NCBI GenBank assembly: GCA_035565975.1
Contig: DATMRT010000006.1
Span: 1-64,000 of the forward strand
Direction of reading: 5' to 3'
DNA: 64,000 nt
Origin: Ga0077530 sp035565975
GTDB taxonomy: Bacteria > Pseudomonadota > Alphaproteobacteria > Rhizobiales > Hyphomicrobiaceae
Shown: piece after piece, positions 52,059 through 61,476 of the stretch
Position numbering within the stretch: the first letter of the stretch is position 1
How the letters are laid out: each line of letters starts with the position of its first letter
Position numbers and translations under genes: made by a program
The notes under the pieces: generated by a model
Told to the model about the DNA's origin: nothing
Databases searched by the model: none
Seen by the model: only the letters and a program-made list of their open reading frames with translations

Positions 52059-52925
52059 ATGATGGACGGCGGCACGGGCGAAGCGAGTGCAAGCCCCGAG
52101 GAATGGGGCGATCCGGAACGCGGGGACATGCCCGCGCCCGGCGACGCATTCGTCGTCGATCTCGAAGGTTTCGAGGGACCGCTCGACCTGCTTCTCGCGC
52201 TCGCGCGGACGCAGAAGGTCGATCTCGCGCGCATCTCGATCGACACGCTGGTCAGCCAATACCTCGACTACATCCGCGAGGCGCAGAAACTCCGGCTCGA
52301 ACTCGCCGCCGACTATCTCGTCATGGCGGCATGGCTCGCCTTCCTGAAGTCGCGGCTGCTCATTCCGCGGGACGACAAGGCCGATGACGGGCCTTCGGGC
52401 GAGGAACTCGCCGCACGCCTCGCCTTCCGTCTGATGCGTCTCGAAGCGATGCGCAACGCCGCCGCCCAGCTCCTGACGCGCAAGCGTCTCGATCGCGATA
52501 TCTTCGCCCGTGGGATGCCCGAAGGCGTGAAAACGATCCGCACGCGCGAGCATTCGGCCGAGATTTACGACCTGCTCAAGGCCTACGCCGAGCAGCGCAC
52601 GCGCACGACCGTCCGGCGCGCCCACGTCGTGAAGAAGCGGACGGTGTGGTCGATCAAGGATGCGCGCCAGCGCCTGGAAACGCTGATCGGGCGCTCCGCC
52701 GGTTCGTGGGTGCAGCTCGATTTCTTTCTCGAACAGTACCTGCCGTCGCCGGAGCTTGGCCGAACGGCGCTCGCAAGTTCTTTCGGTGCAACGCTCGAAA
52801 TGGCACGCGAAGGTCATATCGAGATCCGGCAGGCCGGGCCGTTCGCGCCGCTCTATATCAGACGCAAGGAGGCAGGCGCGCAGTGGGAGCGCGTGAGCGC
52901 TGGAGGAACGAACGGCGCCAACTGA
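52059..52925 (+). CDS. scpA: Segregation and condensation protein A
   Basis: ScpA is the kleisin subunit of the SMC-ScpAB condensin. The 288-aa protein has the N-terminal kleisin motif FEGPLDLLLALARTQKVDLA and the following helix VSQYLDYIREAQKLRLELAA, then a middle linker and the C-terminal winged-helix region (FGATLEMAREGHIEIRQAGP) that binds the SMC head. It is directly upstream of scpB. The smc gene is not in the window. Confidence 0.94.
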   Translation: MMDGGTGEASASPEEWGDPERGDMPAPGDAFVVDLEGFEGPLDLLLALARTQKVDLARISIDTLVSQYLDYIREAQKLRLELAADYLVMAAWLAFLKSRLLIPRDDKADDGPSGEELAARLAFRLMRLEAMRNAAAQLLTRKRLDRDIFARGMPEGVKTIRTREHSAEIYDLLKAYAEQRTRTTVRRAHVVKKRTVWSIKDARQRLETLIGRSAGSWVQLDFFLEQYLPSPELGRTALASSFGATLEMAREGHIEIRQAGPFAPLYIRRKEAGAQWERVSAGGTNGAN

Positions 52926-52970
52926 TCATGTCGCGATCATGAAGGATCGCGGGAACAACGGGGGCGAGAC

Positions 52971-53813
52971 ATGGTTCCACCCAAACTGAGTATCGCACCG
53001 GACAGTGAGATGACGAGTAACGAGAAACGAGAGCCGGGTCCCGAAGTCTCCGAGATGCGCCCGCCCGCATCGGAGCGCACCGGGCCGCCCTTGCGCCCGT
53101 TCCCGGCGAATATAGCAGCCCTTCCCTCAGCCGATCGGCGCGAGAAGCTGCGTGTGCTCGAGGCGCTGCTCTTTGCAGCTTCCGAGCCGCTCGACGTACA
53201 GCATCTCGCGAGCCACCTCGCCGAAGGCGACGACGTCAATGCGCTGCTGACGGAACTGCAGGGTTTCTATGCCTCGCGCGGCATCAATCTCGTGCGCGTT
53301 GCCGGCAAGTGGGCCTTCCGCACGGCTGAGGATCTTTCCTTCCTGCTGGAGCGCCACGCCAGGGAAGAGCGCAAGCTTTCCAAGGCGGCGCTGGAGACGC
53401 TCGCCATCATCGCGTATCACCAGCCGGTGACGCGCGCCGAGATCGAGGAGATTCGCGGCGTGCAGACATCCAAGGGCACGCTCGACGTGCTGCTGGAAAC
53501 CGGATGGGTACGCCCGCGCGGCCGCCGTCGCGCACCCGGCAAGCCGATCACGTACGGCACGACCGAAACGTTCCTCAGCCACTTCAATCTCGACACGGTC
53601 AAGGATTTGCCCGGCCTCGCGGAGCTCAAGGGCGCCGGACTTCTCGATGCGAACCTGCCGCCCGACTTCAAAGTACCCGAGCCGACCGACGTTGCCGCCC
53701 TCATGCCGGACGAATTGCCGCTGGAGGACGATGCCGATGCGGCGCAGGAGGAACTCGACCTCGACTTGCCCGAGGAAGAGGAAGGCGATATGGGCGAGAC
53801 GGACCGTACGTGA
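52971..53813 (+). CDS. scpB: Segregation and condensation protein B
   Basis: ScpB forms a dimer that binds the ScpA linker. The 280-aa protein has two winged-helix domains: KLRVLEALLFAASEPLDVQHL and LSKAALETLAIIAYHQPVTRAEI, followed by the signature EIRGVQTSKGTLDVLLETGW. The N-terminal 45 residues and the acidic C-terminal tail (EELDLDLPEEEEGD) are extensions. In related genomes tatA often follows; here an ABC ATPase gene comes next after 48 bp. Confidence 0.94.
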   Translation: MVPPKLSIAPDSEMTSNEKREPGPEVSEMRPPASERTGPPLRPFPANIAALPSADRREKLRVLEALLFAASEPLDVQHLASHLAEGDDVNALLTELQGFYASRGINLVRVAGKWAFRTAEDLSFLLERHAREERKLSKAALETLAIIAYHQPVTRAEIEEIRGVQTSKGTLDVLLETGWVRPRGRRRAPGKPITYGTTETFLSHFNLDTVKDLPGLAELKGAGLLDANLPPDFKVPEPTDVAALMPDELPLEDDADAAQEELDLDLPEEEEGDMGETDRT

Positions 53814-53861
53814 GGACGCTCACTTAGAACGCCTCCAGAGTGCGGCCGATCGAGGTGACGG

Positions 53862-55004
53862 TTGGTCTTCAAGACACTGCTTGGACGAGTTGGGCCGCGC
53901 GGCGAGGCTCGCGGTGGGGCTGCGGCTGCAGAGGGTCACGGCTCCAGGCGCGCGGCCACGACCTTCGCGGCGCGGCTCACCTTCGAGGCCGTCGAGCGCA
54001 CTTTTGATGACACGATTGCCGTCGCAGGCGTGAGCCTCGACATCGCGCCGGGCGAGGTCGTCTGCCTGCTCGGGCCTTCGGGCTGCGGAAAGACGACGCT
54101 GCTCCGCATCGCCGCGGGCATCGAGCGTCCGACGGGCGGGCGCGTGCTCATCAATGATCAGGAAGTGGCCGGTCCGCAGCGCTTCGTGCCGCCGGAAGAG
54201 CGCAATGTCGGGCTCATGTTCCAGGACTTCGCGCTCTTTCCACATCTCACGATCGTGCAGAACGTCGCTTTCGGGCTGAAGCAGCTTCCCGCGGCGGAGG
54301 CGCGGCGCGAGGCACTGGCGTTGCTCGCGCGCGTTGGCCTTGAGCATTACGCCGATCAGCATCCGCACATTCTCTCGGGCGGCGAGCAACAGCGCGTTGC
54401 GCTTGCCCGCGCGCTCGTCCCGCGTCCGGCCGTCATGCTCATGGATGAACCGTTCTCCGGCCTCGACATCCAGCTCCGCGAGCGTTTGCAGGAAGGCACG
54501 CTCGAGCTGCTGCGCGAGACGCGGGCAACGAGCATGATCGTGACGCATCATCCCGAGGAGGCCATGCGGCTCGGCGACCGCATTGCCGTGATGCGCGCCG
54601 GACGCATCGTGCAGATCGGACGAGCCGAGGATCTCTACCGCCATCCGGTCGATCTGTTCGTCGCGCGCCTCTTTTCCGAGATCAACGAGATCCCGTGGCA
54701 GGTGGCCGGTGGCGGGCTCGCAACACCGCTCGGGACGTTCCCCGCGAATGGCGTGCCCGATGGCAAGGCCGTGCTCTGCATTCGCCAACGCGCGATCAAG
54801 CTGCTGCCCGAGGGACAGGGACACCCAGCGCGTGCGCGCCACGTGCGCTTTCTCGGCGATGCCGCGCTCGTCGAAATGGCCGTGCAGGGCTTCGACGCGC
54901 CCATCAAGGCGCTCGTGCATGAGAGCGAGGTCCCGGCGCGCGGCCGTGACATCGGCGTGGAGATCGATCCGCAGCGCGTGCTCGTCTTCGCGGCGGAGGC
55001 GTAG
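53862..55004 (+). CDS. ABC transporter ATP-binding protein, FbpC/PotA-like, orphan
   Basis: A 380-aa ATPase. Walker A LLGPSGCGKTTLLRIAAG, Q-loop LMFQDFALFPHLT, signature LSGGEQQRVALARALV, Walker B AVMLMDEPFSGLDIQLRE, H-loop VTHHPEEAMRLGDR, and a C-terminal TOBE-like domain place it in the iron(III)/spermidine/sulfate import family. The start appears to be TTG 53862, and the first 40 residues before the ATPase fold are Arg/Ala/Gly-rich, so the start is uncertain. No permease or binding protein is adjacent; the next gene is an MFS permease. Confidence 0.85.
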   Translation: MVFKTLLGRVGPRGEARGGAAAAEGHGSRRAATTFAARLTFEAVERTFDDTIAVAGVSLDIAPGEVVCLLGPSGCGKTTLLRIAAGIERPTGGRVLINDQEVAGPQRFVPPEERNVGLMFQDFALFPHLTIVQNVAFGLKQLPAAEARREALALLARVGLEHYADQHPHILSGGEQQRVALARALVPRPAVMLMDEPFSGLDIQLRERLQEGTLELLRETRATSMIVTHHPEEAMRLGDRIAVMRAGRIVQIGRAEDLYRHPVDLFVARLFSEINEIPWQVAGGGLATPLGTFPANGVPDGKAVLCIRQRAIKLLPEGQGHPARARHVRFLGDAALVEMAVQGFDAPIKALVHESEVPARGRDIGVEIDPQRVLVFAAEA

Positions 55005-55063
55005 ACCTTCCAATGATCAGGCCTATCATGCCGATGGTCACTCCTCCCACGGCCGTTTAGCCG

Positions 55064-56248
55064 ATGCCGTTTCGCTCACCCACGGTCCATGCTGTTGCCG
55101 CCCTGTCGCTGACCCAGCTCATTGGCTGGGGCGCCACGTTCTGGTTGCCCGCGGTCACTGGCCCTGCCATGGCCAGCGCGCTCGGCATGGCGCTTCCCGT
55201 GGTCATGGCAGGTCCGACCGTCATGCTCGTCGTCATGGCCATGGCGTCCTGGCCGCTGAGCGCGATCTTCGAGCGCTATGGCGCGCGCCCGATCATGGTG
55301 TTGGGATCACCCTTGGGCGCAGCCGGCCTGCTGGTCATGGGCCTCGCCGACGGGCCGGTGTTCTACGTGCTGGCGTGGGTCATTCTCGGCCTCGCCGGAG
55401 CCGGCATGCTGACCACACCGGCGCAGATCGCGGTGGCCGAAATCGCCGGCGAGAAAGCGCGCCAGGCGCTCGGCGTGCTGATCCTCGCCGGCGGCCTGAC
55501 ATCGACCATCGTTTGGCCGTTGACGGGGCTGCTGCAGGCTCAATGGGGCTGGCGCACGACGACGCTGCTCTATGCCGCTCTCATGCTGCTCGTCTGCACG
55601 CCGCTGCATTGGGCGACGCTTGCCCGCCGGCCCGGGGAGAAACGCGCCGCGAAGACGACGGCCGAACCCGCGGCCATTGACCGGCCACGCTTCGTCCTGC
55701 TCGCGACGAGCTTTGCCGCGAACGGCTTTGTCACCTGGGGCTTTGCCCTTACCATCATCATCCTGTTCGAGGCTCAGGGCCTCGATCGCGCGAGCGCGCT
55801 GGCGGCGGCTGCCTTTATCGGTATTGCGCAATGGGCGGGGCGCCTGGTCGATTTCCTCGGCGGCCGGCGCTGGTCAAGCTTCGCCACAGGCCTTGCCGCC
55901 TCTGCCCTGTTTCCGCTGAGCTTCATCGTTCTTCTGGTGACCAGCAACTTCACTGGCGCCATGCTTTTCGCCACGCTCTATGGCGTTGCCAGCGGCGTCA
56001 CCTCTGTCGCGCGCGCCACGCTGCCCCTGCAGATCTTTCCCGCCGGCGCCTATGCCCGCGCATCGGCGCAACTCGCCGTGCCCCTCAACTTTGCCTTCGC
56101 TGCTGCCCCGCCGGTCTTCACGGCGATCCTCACCTCGGCCGGTCCCCATGCCGCCCTGTGGCTGGCCTTGGTGATCTCGATCTTCGCTTTCGGCGCCCTT
56201 TCCGGGCTCTTGCTCGTGCACCGCCGGATGCGCCACGCATCGGCCTGA
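55064..56248 (+). CDS. MFS transporter
   Basis: A 394-aa major facilitator with about twelve hydrophobic segments. It begins VAALSLTQLIGWGATFWLPA, has the short inter-helix loop IFERYGARPIMVLG after helix 2 and the ILVHRRMRHASA tail. The family resembles putative drug or metabolite permeases in Hyphomicrobiales; the substrate is unknown. It begins 60 bp after the ATPase gene. A hairpin follows the stop. Confidence 0.85.
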   Translation: MPFRSPTVHAVAALSLTQLIGWGATFWLPAVTGPAMASALGMALPVVMAGPTVMLVVMAMASWPLSAIFERYGARPIMVLGSPLGAAGLLVMGLADGPVFYVLAWVILGLAGAGMLTTPAQIAVAEIAGEKARQALGVLILAGGLTSTIVWPLTGLLQAQWGWRTTTLLYAALMLLVCTPLHWATLARRPGEKRAAKTTAEPAAIDRPRFVLLATSFAANGFVTWGFALTIIILFEAQGLDRASALAAAAFIGIAQWAGRLVDFLGGRRWSSFATGLAASALFPLSFIVLLVTSNFTGAMLFATLYGVASGVTSVARATLPLQIFPAGAYARASAQLAVPLNFAFAAAPPVFTAILTSAGPHAALWLALVISIFAFGALSGLLLVHRRMRHASA

Positions 56249-56266
56249 CGGTCGCGCCGTCGGCGC

Positions 56267-56288
56267 GCGTGGGGCTTTCGCCCCACGC
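56267..56288 (+). terminator. Hairpin after the MFS gene
   Basis: A perfect 9-bp stem GCGTGGGGC / GCCCCACGC with a TTTC loop lies 18 bp after the stop of the MFS gene and before the convergent SDR gene. A short tandem GCCCCAC repeat continues through 56299. There is no T-tract, so it is a candidate terminator only. Confidence 0.45.
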
Positions 56289-56329
56289 CCCACGCCCCAA
56301 CCGGGGAACACCCCCAGAACCCCCGTCTT

Positions 56330-57124
56330 TTATGACTTTTCAGGCATCACGTAGTTGAGCGGCAGGCGCCCGCCATCGGCGTAGATGGTCGTGCCCGTGA
56401 CGTAGCTTGCTTCATCGCTCGCGAGCCACGCGACGATCGCCGCAACTTCCTCCGGCTGGCCGATACGACCCATCGGCGTGCGCGAGAGAACCTTCTTGCG
56501 GAAGGCCTCGTCCTTGACGACACCGGCCAGCAGCGGCGTCTCGATGGTTCCGGGACCTACCGCGTTCACGCGCACGCCCTGCGGCGCGAGCGCAATGGCC
56601 ATGGCTTTCGTGAGCTGTGCGAGGCCGCCCTTCGAGACCGAATAGGCAACATGGTCGGGAAGCGCGAACACCGCGTTGATCGAGCTCATGTTGACGATGG
56701 CGCCGGCACTCCCGGTGTCTTTGCGCGTGCCCTGTTTCACCATTTGCCGCGCCGCCGCCTGACCGGCGAGGAATGCGCCCTTGAGATTCGTGCCGAGAAT
56801 GCGGTCGAACTCCTCCTCGGAGAGATCGAGGAAGGGGACATCATCGACGATGCCGGCATTGTTCACGAGTACGTCGATGCGCCCGTGCACTTCGAGCGCC
56901 TTGGCGATCAGGTTGTGCACGTCGAGCTTTTCCGAGACATCGCAATCCACGTAGTCGGCGACGCCGCCGCGCCCGCGGATGTCCTCGACGACGCTCTTGC
57001 CTGCCTCGCCATTGACGTCCGCGAGGATGATCTTGGCCCCCTCGCGTGCAAGTCTCAGCGCGCAGGCCTTGCCGATGCCCTGTCCGGCGCCCGTGACGAT
57101 CGCAATGCGGTCCTTGAGCAGCAT
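56330..57124 (-). CDS. SDR family oxidoreductase (FabG-like)
   Basis: A 264-aa short-chain dehydrogenase: VTGAGQGIGKACALRLAREG, LADVN, VNNAGIVDDVPFLDLSEEE, the catalytic Ser in IVNMSSINAVFA, Tyr-x-x-x-Lys in AYSVSKGGLAQLTKAM, and VNAVGPGTIETPLLAG. The start is ATG 57124; the reading frame upstream to 57580 is an alternative frame of maeB. GAGGAGA lies upstream, overlapping the end of maeB, so the two genes are linked in one transcript. The substrate is unknown. Confidence 0.9.
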   Translation of the reverse strand: MLLKDRIAIVTGAGQGIGKACALRLAREGAKIILADVNGEAGKSVVEDIRGRGGVADYVDCDVSEKLDVHNLIAKALEVHGRIDVLVNNAGIVDDVPFLDLSEEEFDRILGTNLKGAFLAGQAAARQMVKQGTRKDTGSAGAIVNMSSINAVFALPDHVAYSVSKGGLAQLTKAMAIALAPQGVRVNAVGPGTIETPLLAGVVKDEAFRKKVLSRTPMGRIGQPEEVAAIVAWLASDEASYVTGTTIYADGGRLPLNYVMPEKS

Positions 57125-57137
57125 GGTTCTTGTCTCC

Positions 57138-59435
57138 TCACGCTTCGGCCGTTCCGCGCCGCACGGCATCGACGACGGCAATGGCCGACATGTTGAGCAG
57201 CCCCCGGACGGTGATCGAGGGCGTGACAATGTGGGCGGGCCGCGCTGCGCCGAGCAGTATCGGACCGACGGCCACGCTTCCCGAGACCACCTTGAGCAGG
57301 TTGAAGGCGATGTTGGCCGCATCCAGGCTCGGCATGATGAGCAGGTTGGCGGCGCCCTTGAGAGCGGAATTCGGGAAGACTTCATCGCGAATGAAGGCCG
57401 AGAGCGCCGCATCGGCATGCATCTCGCCCTCGACTTCGAGATCGGGCTCCCACTCGCGCACGAGCGCCAGCACCTCGCGCATCTTGCGCGCCGACGGCGT
57501 ATGCTCCGTGCCGAAGTTCGAATGCGAGAGCAGGGCGACCTTGGGCTCGATGCCGAACCGGCGAACTTCTGCCGCGGCAAGTTGCGTGATCTCGGCGAGC
57601 TGGGGGGGCGAAGGGTCGTAGGAGACGTATGTGTCGGCGAGGAAGAGCGGGCCCGAGGGCAGGATCATGGCCGAGAGCGTCGCGAAGCCGCGCGCGCCGG
57701 ACCTGAGGCCGACCACTTCGGAGACGTGCCGCAACTGCGTGAGATAGCGCCCGACCGCGCCGCAGATCATGGCATCGGCATCGCCGCGTCGGAGCAGGAG
57801 ACCCGCGAGCACGGTCGAGCCGTTGCGCACCACGCGCTGGGCATGCGAGGGCGAGACGCCGCGGCGCTCGACGAGGCGATGATACTCGTCCGTGAGCACG
57901 GGCATGCGCGGATCGGTGGCCGGATCGACAATGTCCACGTCCACGCCGTCGCGCAGGCGCAGGCCGAGATGCGTCATGGTGCGGCGGATGTCCTCGCGCC
58001 GACCGATCAGGATCGGATGCGCGATGCCTTCCGAAACGAGCTGCTGGGCGGCCTGGAGCACGTAAGGGTGATCGCCCTCGGCGAAGGCGAGCCGCTTGCG
58101 CGTCTCCTGCGAGGCAGACTTCGCGGCATCCATGATCGGTTTCATCACGAAGCCCGAGCGGAAGACGAAGCCGCTCAGTCTTTCCCGGTAAGCGTCGAAA
58201 TCGGAAATCGGCCGTGTCGCGACACCAGAGTCCATGGCTGCCTTCGCGACGGCCGGCGCGATCTCGATGATGAGGCGCGGATCGAATGGCTTCGGAAGGA
58301 TGTACTCGGGGCCGAAAATGAAGGTCTCCGCGCCATAGGCCGCCAGCACGATGTCGGAGGCTTCGCTCTCTGCAAGGCGTGCGAGGGCGGTCACCGCCGC
58401 TGCCTTCATTTCCGCGTTAATGGTCGTCGCACCCACGTCGAGCGCGCCACGGAAGACGAACGGAAAACAGAGGACGTTGTTGATCTGGTTGGGATAGTCC
58501 GTGCGGCCCGAAGCGATGATGGCGTCATCGCGCACGGCCTTCACCTCTTCCGGCATGATCTCCGGATTGGGGTTGGCAAGCGCGAAGACGAGCGGTTTGG
58601 CCGCCATCGAGGCGATCATCTCGCGGCTCACGATGCCCGCCGCCGAAAGCCCGAGGAACACGTCGGCGCCCGCCATGATCTCGGCCAGCTTCCGCTTTTC
58701 CGTCGACTGGGCGTAGATGGCCTTGTACGGGTCCATGAGTTTCTGGCGCCCGGCATAGACCACGCCCTCGATGTCGGCGATCCAAATGTTCTCGTGCTTG
58801 GCGCCGAGCACGCACAGGAGCCCGAGGCAGGCGAGCGCCGCCGCGCCCGCGCCCGAGCAGACGATCTTCACTTTGTCCAGCGGCTTGCCGACGAGCTTGA
58901 GCCCGTTGAGGATGCCGGCGGCGACGACGATGGCGGTCCCGTGCTGGTCGTCGTGGAAGACGGGGATCTTCATGCGCGCCTGGAGCTGGCGCTCGATCTC
59001 GAAGCACTCCGGCGCCTTGATGTCCTCGAGGTTGATGCCGCCGAACGTCGGCTCGAGGCGGGCCACGGCCTCGACGAAGGGCGAGACCTCGGTCTCGGCG
59101 ACCTCGATGTCGTAGACGTCGATCCCGGCGAACTTCTTGAAGAGGACGGCCTTGCCCTCCATGACCGGCTTCGAGGCGAGGGGGCCGATATTGCCGAGCC
59201 CGAGCACGGCGGTGCCGTTCGTGATCACGCCGACGAGGTTGCCACGTGCGGTGTAGCGGGAGACGGCCGAGGGATCCTCGGCAATGGCCTGGCAGGCAAA
59301 GGCGACGCCCGGCGAGTAGGCGAGCCCGAGGTCGTTCTGGTTGGCGACGGGCTTCGTCGCGTGGATGGCGACCTTTCCGGGCGGGTCCGCCTCGTGGTAG
59401 TCAAGCGCATTGCGCCGCAGATTGTTGTCGGGCAT
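57138..59435 (-). CDS. maeB: NADP-dependent malic enzyme with phosphotransacetylase-like domain
   Basis: A 765-aa MaeB-type enzyme that oxidatively decarboxylates malate to pyruvate. The N-terminal malic domain (about 1-160) has GLAYSPGVA and AVLGLGNIGPLA; the NAD-binding domain includes IVCSGAGAAALACLGLL and FALANPNPEI. Residues about 430-765 are the phosphotransacetylase-like domain with GAVGRYLTQLRHVSEVVG and a SHSNFGT motif, which in this class has a structural or allosteric role rather than catalysis. The divergent gene at 59507 starts 71 bp away. Confidence 0.95.
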   Translation of the reverse strand: MPDNNLRRNALDYHEADPPGKVAIHATKPVANQNDLGLAYSPGVAFACQAIAEDPSAVSRYTARGNLVGVITNGTAVLGLGNIGPLASKPVMEGKAVLFKKFAGIDVYDIEVAETEVSPFVEAVARLEPTFGGINLEDIKAPECFEIERQLQARMKIPVFHDDQHGTAIVVAAGILNGLKLVGKPLDKVKIVCSGAGAAALACLGLLCVLGAKHENIWIADIEGVVYAGRQKLMDPYKAIYAQSTEKRKLAEIMAGADVFLGLSAAGIVSREMIASMAAKPLVFALANPNPEIMPEEVKAVRDDAIIASGRTDYPNQINNVLCFPFVFRGALDVGATTINAEMKAAAVTALARLAESEASDIVLAAYGAETFIFGPEYILPKPFDPRLIIEIAPAVAKAAMDSGVATRPISDFDAYRERLSGFVFRSGFVMKPIMDAAKSASQETRKRLAFAEGDHPYVLQAAQQLVSEGIAHPILIGRREDIRRTMTHLGLRLRDGVDVDIVDPATDPRMPVLTDEYHRLVERRGVSPSHAQRVVRNGSTVLAGLLLRRGDADAMICGAVGRYLTQLRHVSEVVGLRSGARGFATLSAMILPSGPLFLADTYVSYDPSPPQLAEITQLAAAEVRRFGIEPKVALLSHSNFGTEHTPSARKMREVLALVREWEPDLEVEGEMHADAALSAFIRDEVFPNSALKGAANLLIMPSLDAANIAFNLLKVVSGSVAVGPILLGAARPAHIVTPSITVRGLLNMSAIAVVDAVRRGTAEA

Positions 59436-59506
59436 TTGCCGCGTTCCTCATTGCGATCCGGCAGGCCCGCATCTTTGCCACAGAACCATGGCGGAGTGCC
59501 AATGCC

Positions 59507-59884
59507 ATGCGTGCGGTCGGGAACTTTGCTGAACATTTGTCGCGCGCCGGCCGCGGCGCAGCCGCCGGACTGGCATTGGTGGCCGCCGTGGCATTGACGG
59601 GTGACGCGGCCGCGCAGCAGGCGCCTTCGGGAGCGGAGGCAAGCCAGGAAGTGCAGGGATTGCCGCCAGCAAACTGGCCGTCGTCGCCGCACCGCGGGGT
59701 GATCGACGGATCGGGAAGGGTCATTCCCTGCCGCTGCCGCTTCAACGGCAAGGCCTACCAGCTCGGCGAGATCGTCTGCATGAGGACGCACGTCGGCACT
59801 GTCCTCACGCGCTGTGATATCTTTGGCAACAACACATCCTGGATGCCGAGCCGCCAGCCATGCGAGCCCGATGCCGGCACCTGA
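59507..59884 (+). CDS. Small secreted cysteine-containing hypothetical protein
   Basis: A 125-aa protein with a signal peptide (about 1-40, TGDAAAQQ). The mature part has a conserved-looking core with five cysteines: VIPCRCRFNGKAYQLGEIVC, LTRCDIFGNN and SRQPCEP. Two disulphides are possible. An upstream frame to 59246 overlaps maeB antisense and is not accepted. I do not recognise a named domain. It is divergent from maeB and convergent with the chromate transporter gene, only 8 bp apart. Confidence 0.7.
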   Translation: MRAVGNFAEHLSRAGRGAAAGLALVAAVALTGDAAAQQAPSGAEASQEVQGLPPANWPSSPHRGVIDGSGRVIPCRCRFNGKAYQLGEIVCMRTHVGTVLTRCDIFGNNTSWMPSRQPCEPDAGT

Positions 59885-59892
59885 TCACGCCA

Positions 59893-61200
59893 TCATCCCG
59901 CCAGCAGATGCCAACCGACGCCGAGGGCGCCGCAGATCGCGAGTGCCGTCATGATCCCGCAATGCAGCCGGAAGAGCAGCACGAAGGCGACGAGCGTCAG
60001 GCCGAGCGCCACCACGTCGAGGCTCGCGAAGCTCGGCACGTAGAGACGTAGGGGGCCATACCAGCTCGTGGTGTTCTCGCCGAAGAGCACATTGAGCGCG
60101 AACCAGACCGTCAGGTTGAGAATGACGCCGACGACGGCCGCAGTCACGGCGGCGAGCGCCGCGCGGAGCCGGGGTTCGGCATTGATGCGCTCGATGTAGG
60201 GGGCGCCGACGAAGATCCATAGGAAGCACGGCGCGAAGGTCGCCCAGAGGGTAACGAGCGCGCCCAGCGTCCCCATGAGCAGTGGCGGGCCGCCGCCGTG
60301 GCGATAGGCGGCGAGAAAGCCAATGAACTCCGTGACCAGGATGAGCGGGCCGGGCGTGGTTTCGGCTAAGCCGAGCGCGTCGACCATCTCGCCGGCCGTG
60401 AGCCAGCCGTAGTGCTGGACGACGTCTTGAGCGAGGTAGGCGAGCACGGCATAGGCGCCTCCGAAAGTCACGACAGCGAGCTTCGAGAAGAGCAGGCCGA
60501 GCTGGGACAGGACGTGCCCGCTCCCGAAGATCGCACTAATGGCCATCAGTGGTGCGATCCAGACGCCGAGCCAGATGACGGCGGTTCGCGCAGTTTCCGT
60601 GAAGCTGGTCGGTGGCGGGGGCGCTCCTGCCGGATCGGCGATGCCGGCGCCCGTTGCAAAGCCGTAGAGCGCCGCGGCGAGGACGATCAGCGGAAATGGC
60701 ACGCTGAGAAAAAAGATCGCGATGAACGCCAGCGCGGCAAGCGCGCGGTGATCCCTCGTTGTCAGCCCGCGCCGCGCGATCCGGATCAGTGCCTCGACGA
60801 CGATCGCCAGCACGGCAGCCTTGACGCCGACCAGGAGCGCGGCGGCGAGCGGCAATGAGCCGAACGTGACGTAGAGTGCCGCGAGCACCAGGATCACGAG
60901 TGCGCCTGGAAGAACGAAGAGCAGGCCCGCGGCCAAGCCGCCCCATGTCCCATGCAGTCGCCAGCCGACGTAGGTGGCAAGCTGCGTCGCTTCGGGGCCG
61001 GGAAGCAGCATGCAGAAGTTGAGCGCCTGAAGATAAGAGCGCTCGTCGATCCACTTGCGCTCGTCGACCAGAATGCGGTGCATGAGCGCGATCTGTCCGG
61101 CCGGGCCGCCGAACGAGATGCATCCGATGCGCGCCCACACGCCGAGCGCTTCGGCGAGCGAGGGCGCCGGCGCGGCCGTTTCGATCTGATTGCCGCTCAT
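59893..61200 (-). CDS. chrA: Chromate transporter, long-chain CHR family
   Basis: A 435-aa membrane protein of the chromate ion transporter superfamily. Two homologous halves are visible: in the first, ISFGGPAGQIALMHRIL, LNFCMLLPGPEATQLATYVG; in the second, VVTFGGAYAVLAYLAQDVVQ and ETTPGPLILVTEFIGF. The ATG at 61200 gives the MSGNQIETA start; the upstream frame to 61251 is not needed. Chromate export is the family assignment. No regulator such as chrB is next to it, so induction cannot be inferred. Confidence 0.92.
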   Translation of the reverse strand: MSGNQIETAAPAPSLAEALGVWARIGCISFGGPAGQIALMHRILVDERKWIDERSYLQALNFCMLLPGPEATQLATYVGWRLHGTWGGLAAGLLFVLPGALVILVLAALYVTFGSLPLAAALLVGVKAAVLAIVVEALIRIARRGLTTRDHRALAALAFIAIFFLSVPFPLIVLAAALYGFATGAGIADPAGAPPPPTSFTETARTAVIWLGVWIAPLMAISAIFGSGHVLSQLGLLFSKLAVVTFGGAYAVLAYLAQDVVQHYGWLTAGEMVDALGLAETTPGPLILVTEFIGFLAAYRHGGGPPLLMGTLGALVTLWATFAPCFLWIFVGAPYIERINAEPRLRAALAAVTAAVVGVILNLTVWFALNVLFGENTTSWYGPLRLYVPSFASLDVVALGLTLVAFVLLFRLHCGIMTALAICGALGVGWHLLAG

Positions 61201-61476
61201 GATCCCCGCTTTTCCGCGCTTGCCGCGCCTGAGGCTCGAGCCATGGCGCATATTTGCATCTCAGAAGTATGACAAGAGCGCCAGCTTCATCGGCGTGGAA
61301 GCCGGGGCTGGCTCCAAAGGTACCCATCCATCCCGCACTGCACGCAGACTGGGTTTTGGGCACCGTCGGGCGCTGATAGCCTGATATATCGTGAGCGCTG
61401 ATTCCTTGGCCCAGCTCGGCCTTGCCGGTCTCCCAGCTCATGCCGCGCTGCGACGCTTCGAGATCAGGCATTCGGA

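Noticed and set aside
53820..55013. 397-codon minus-strand open frame
   Set aside because: Antisense to the ABC ATPase gene, whose Walker and signature motifs are intact.
56979..59597. 872-codon plus-strand open frame
   Set aside because: It lies opposite maeB, which is certain, and shows the same antisense His/Arg/Asp-rich composition.
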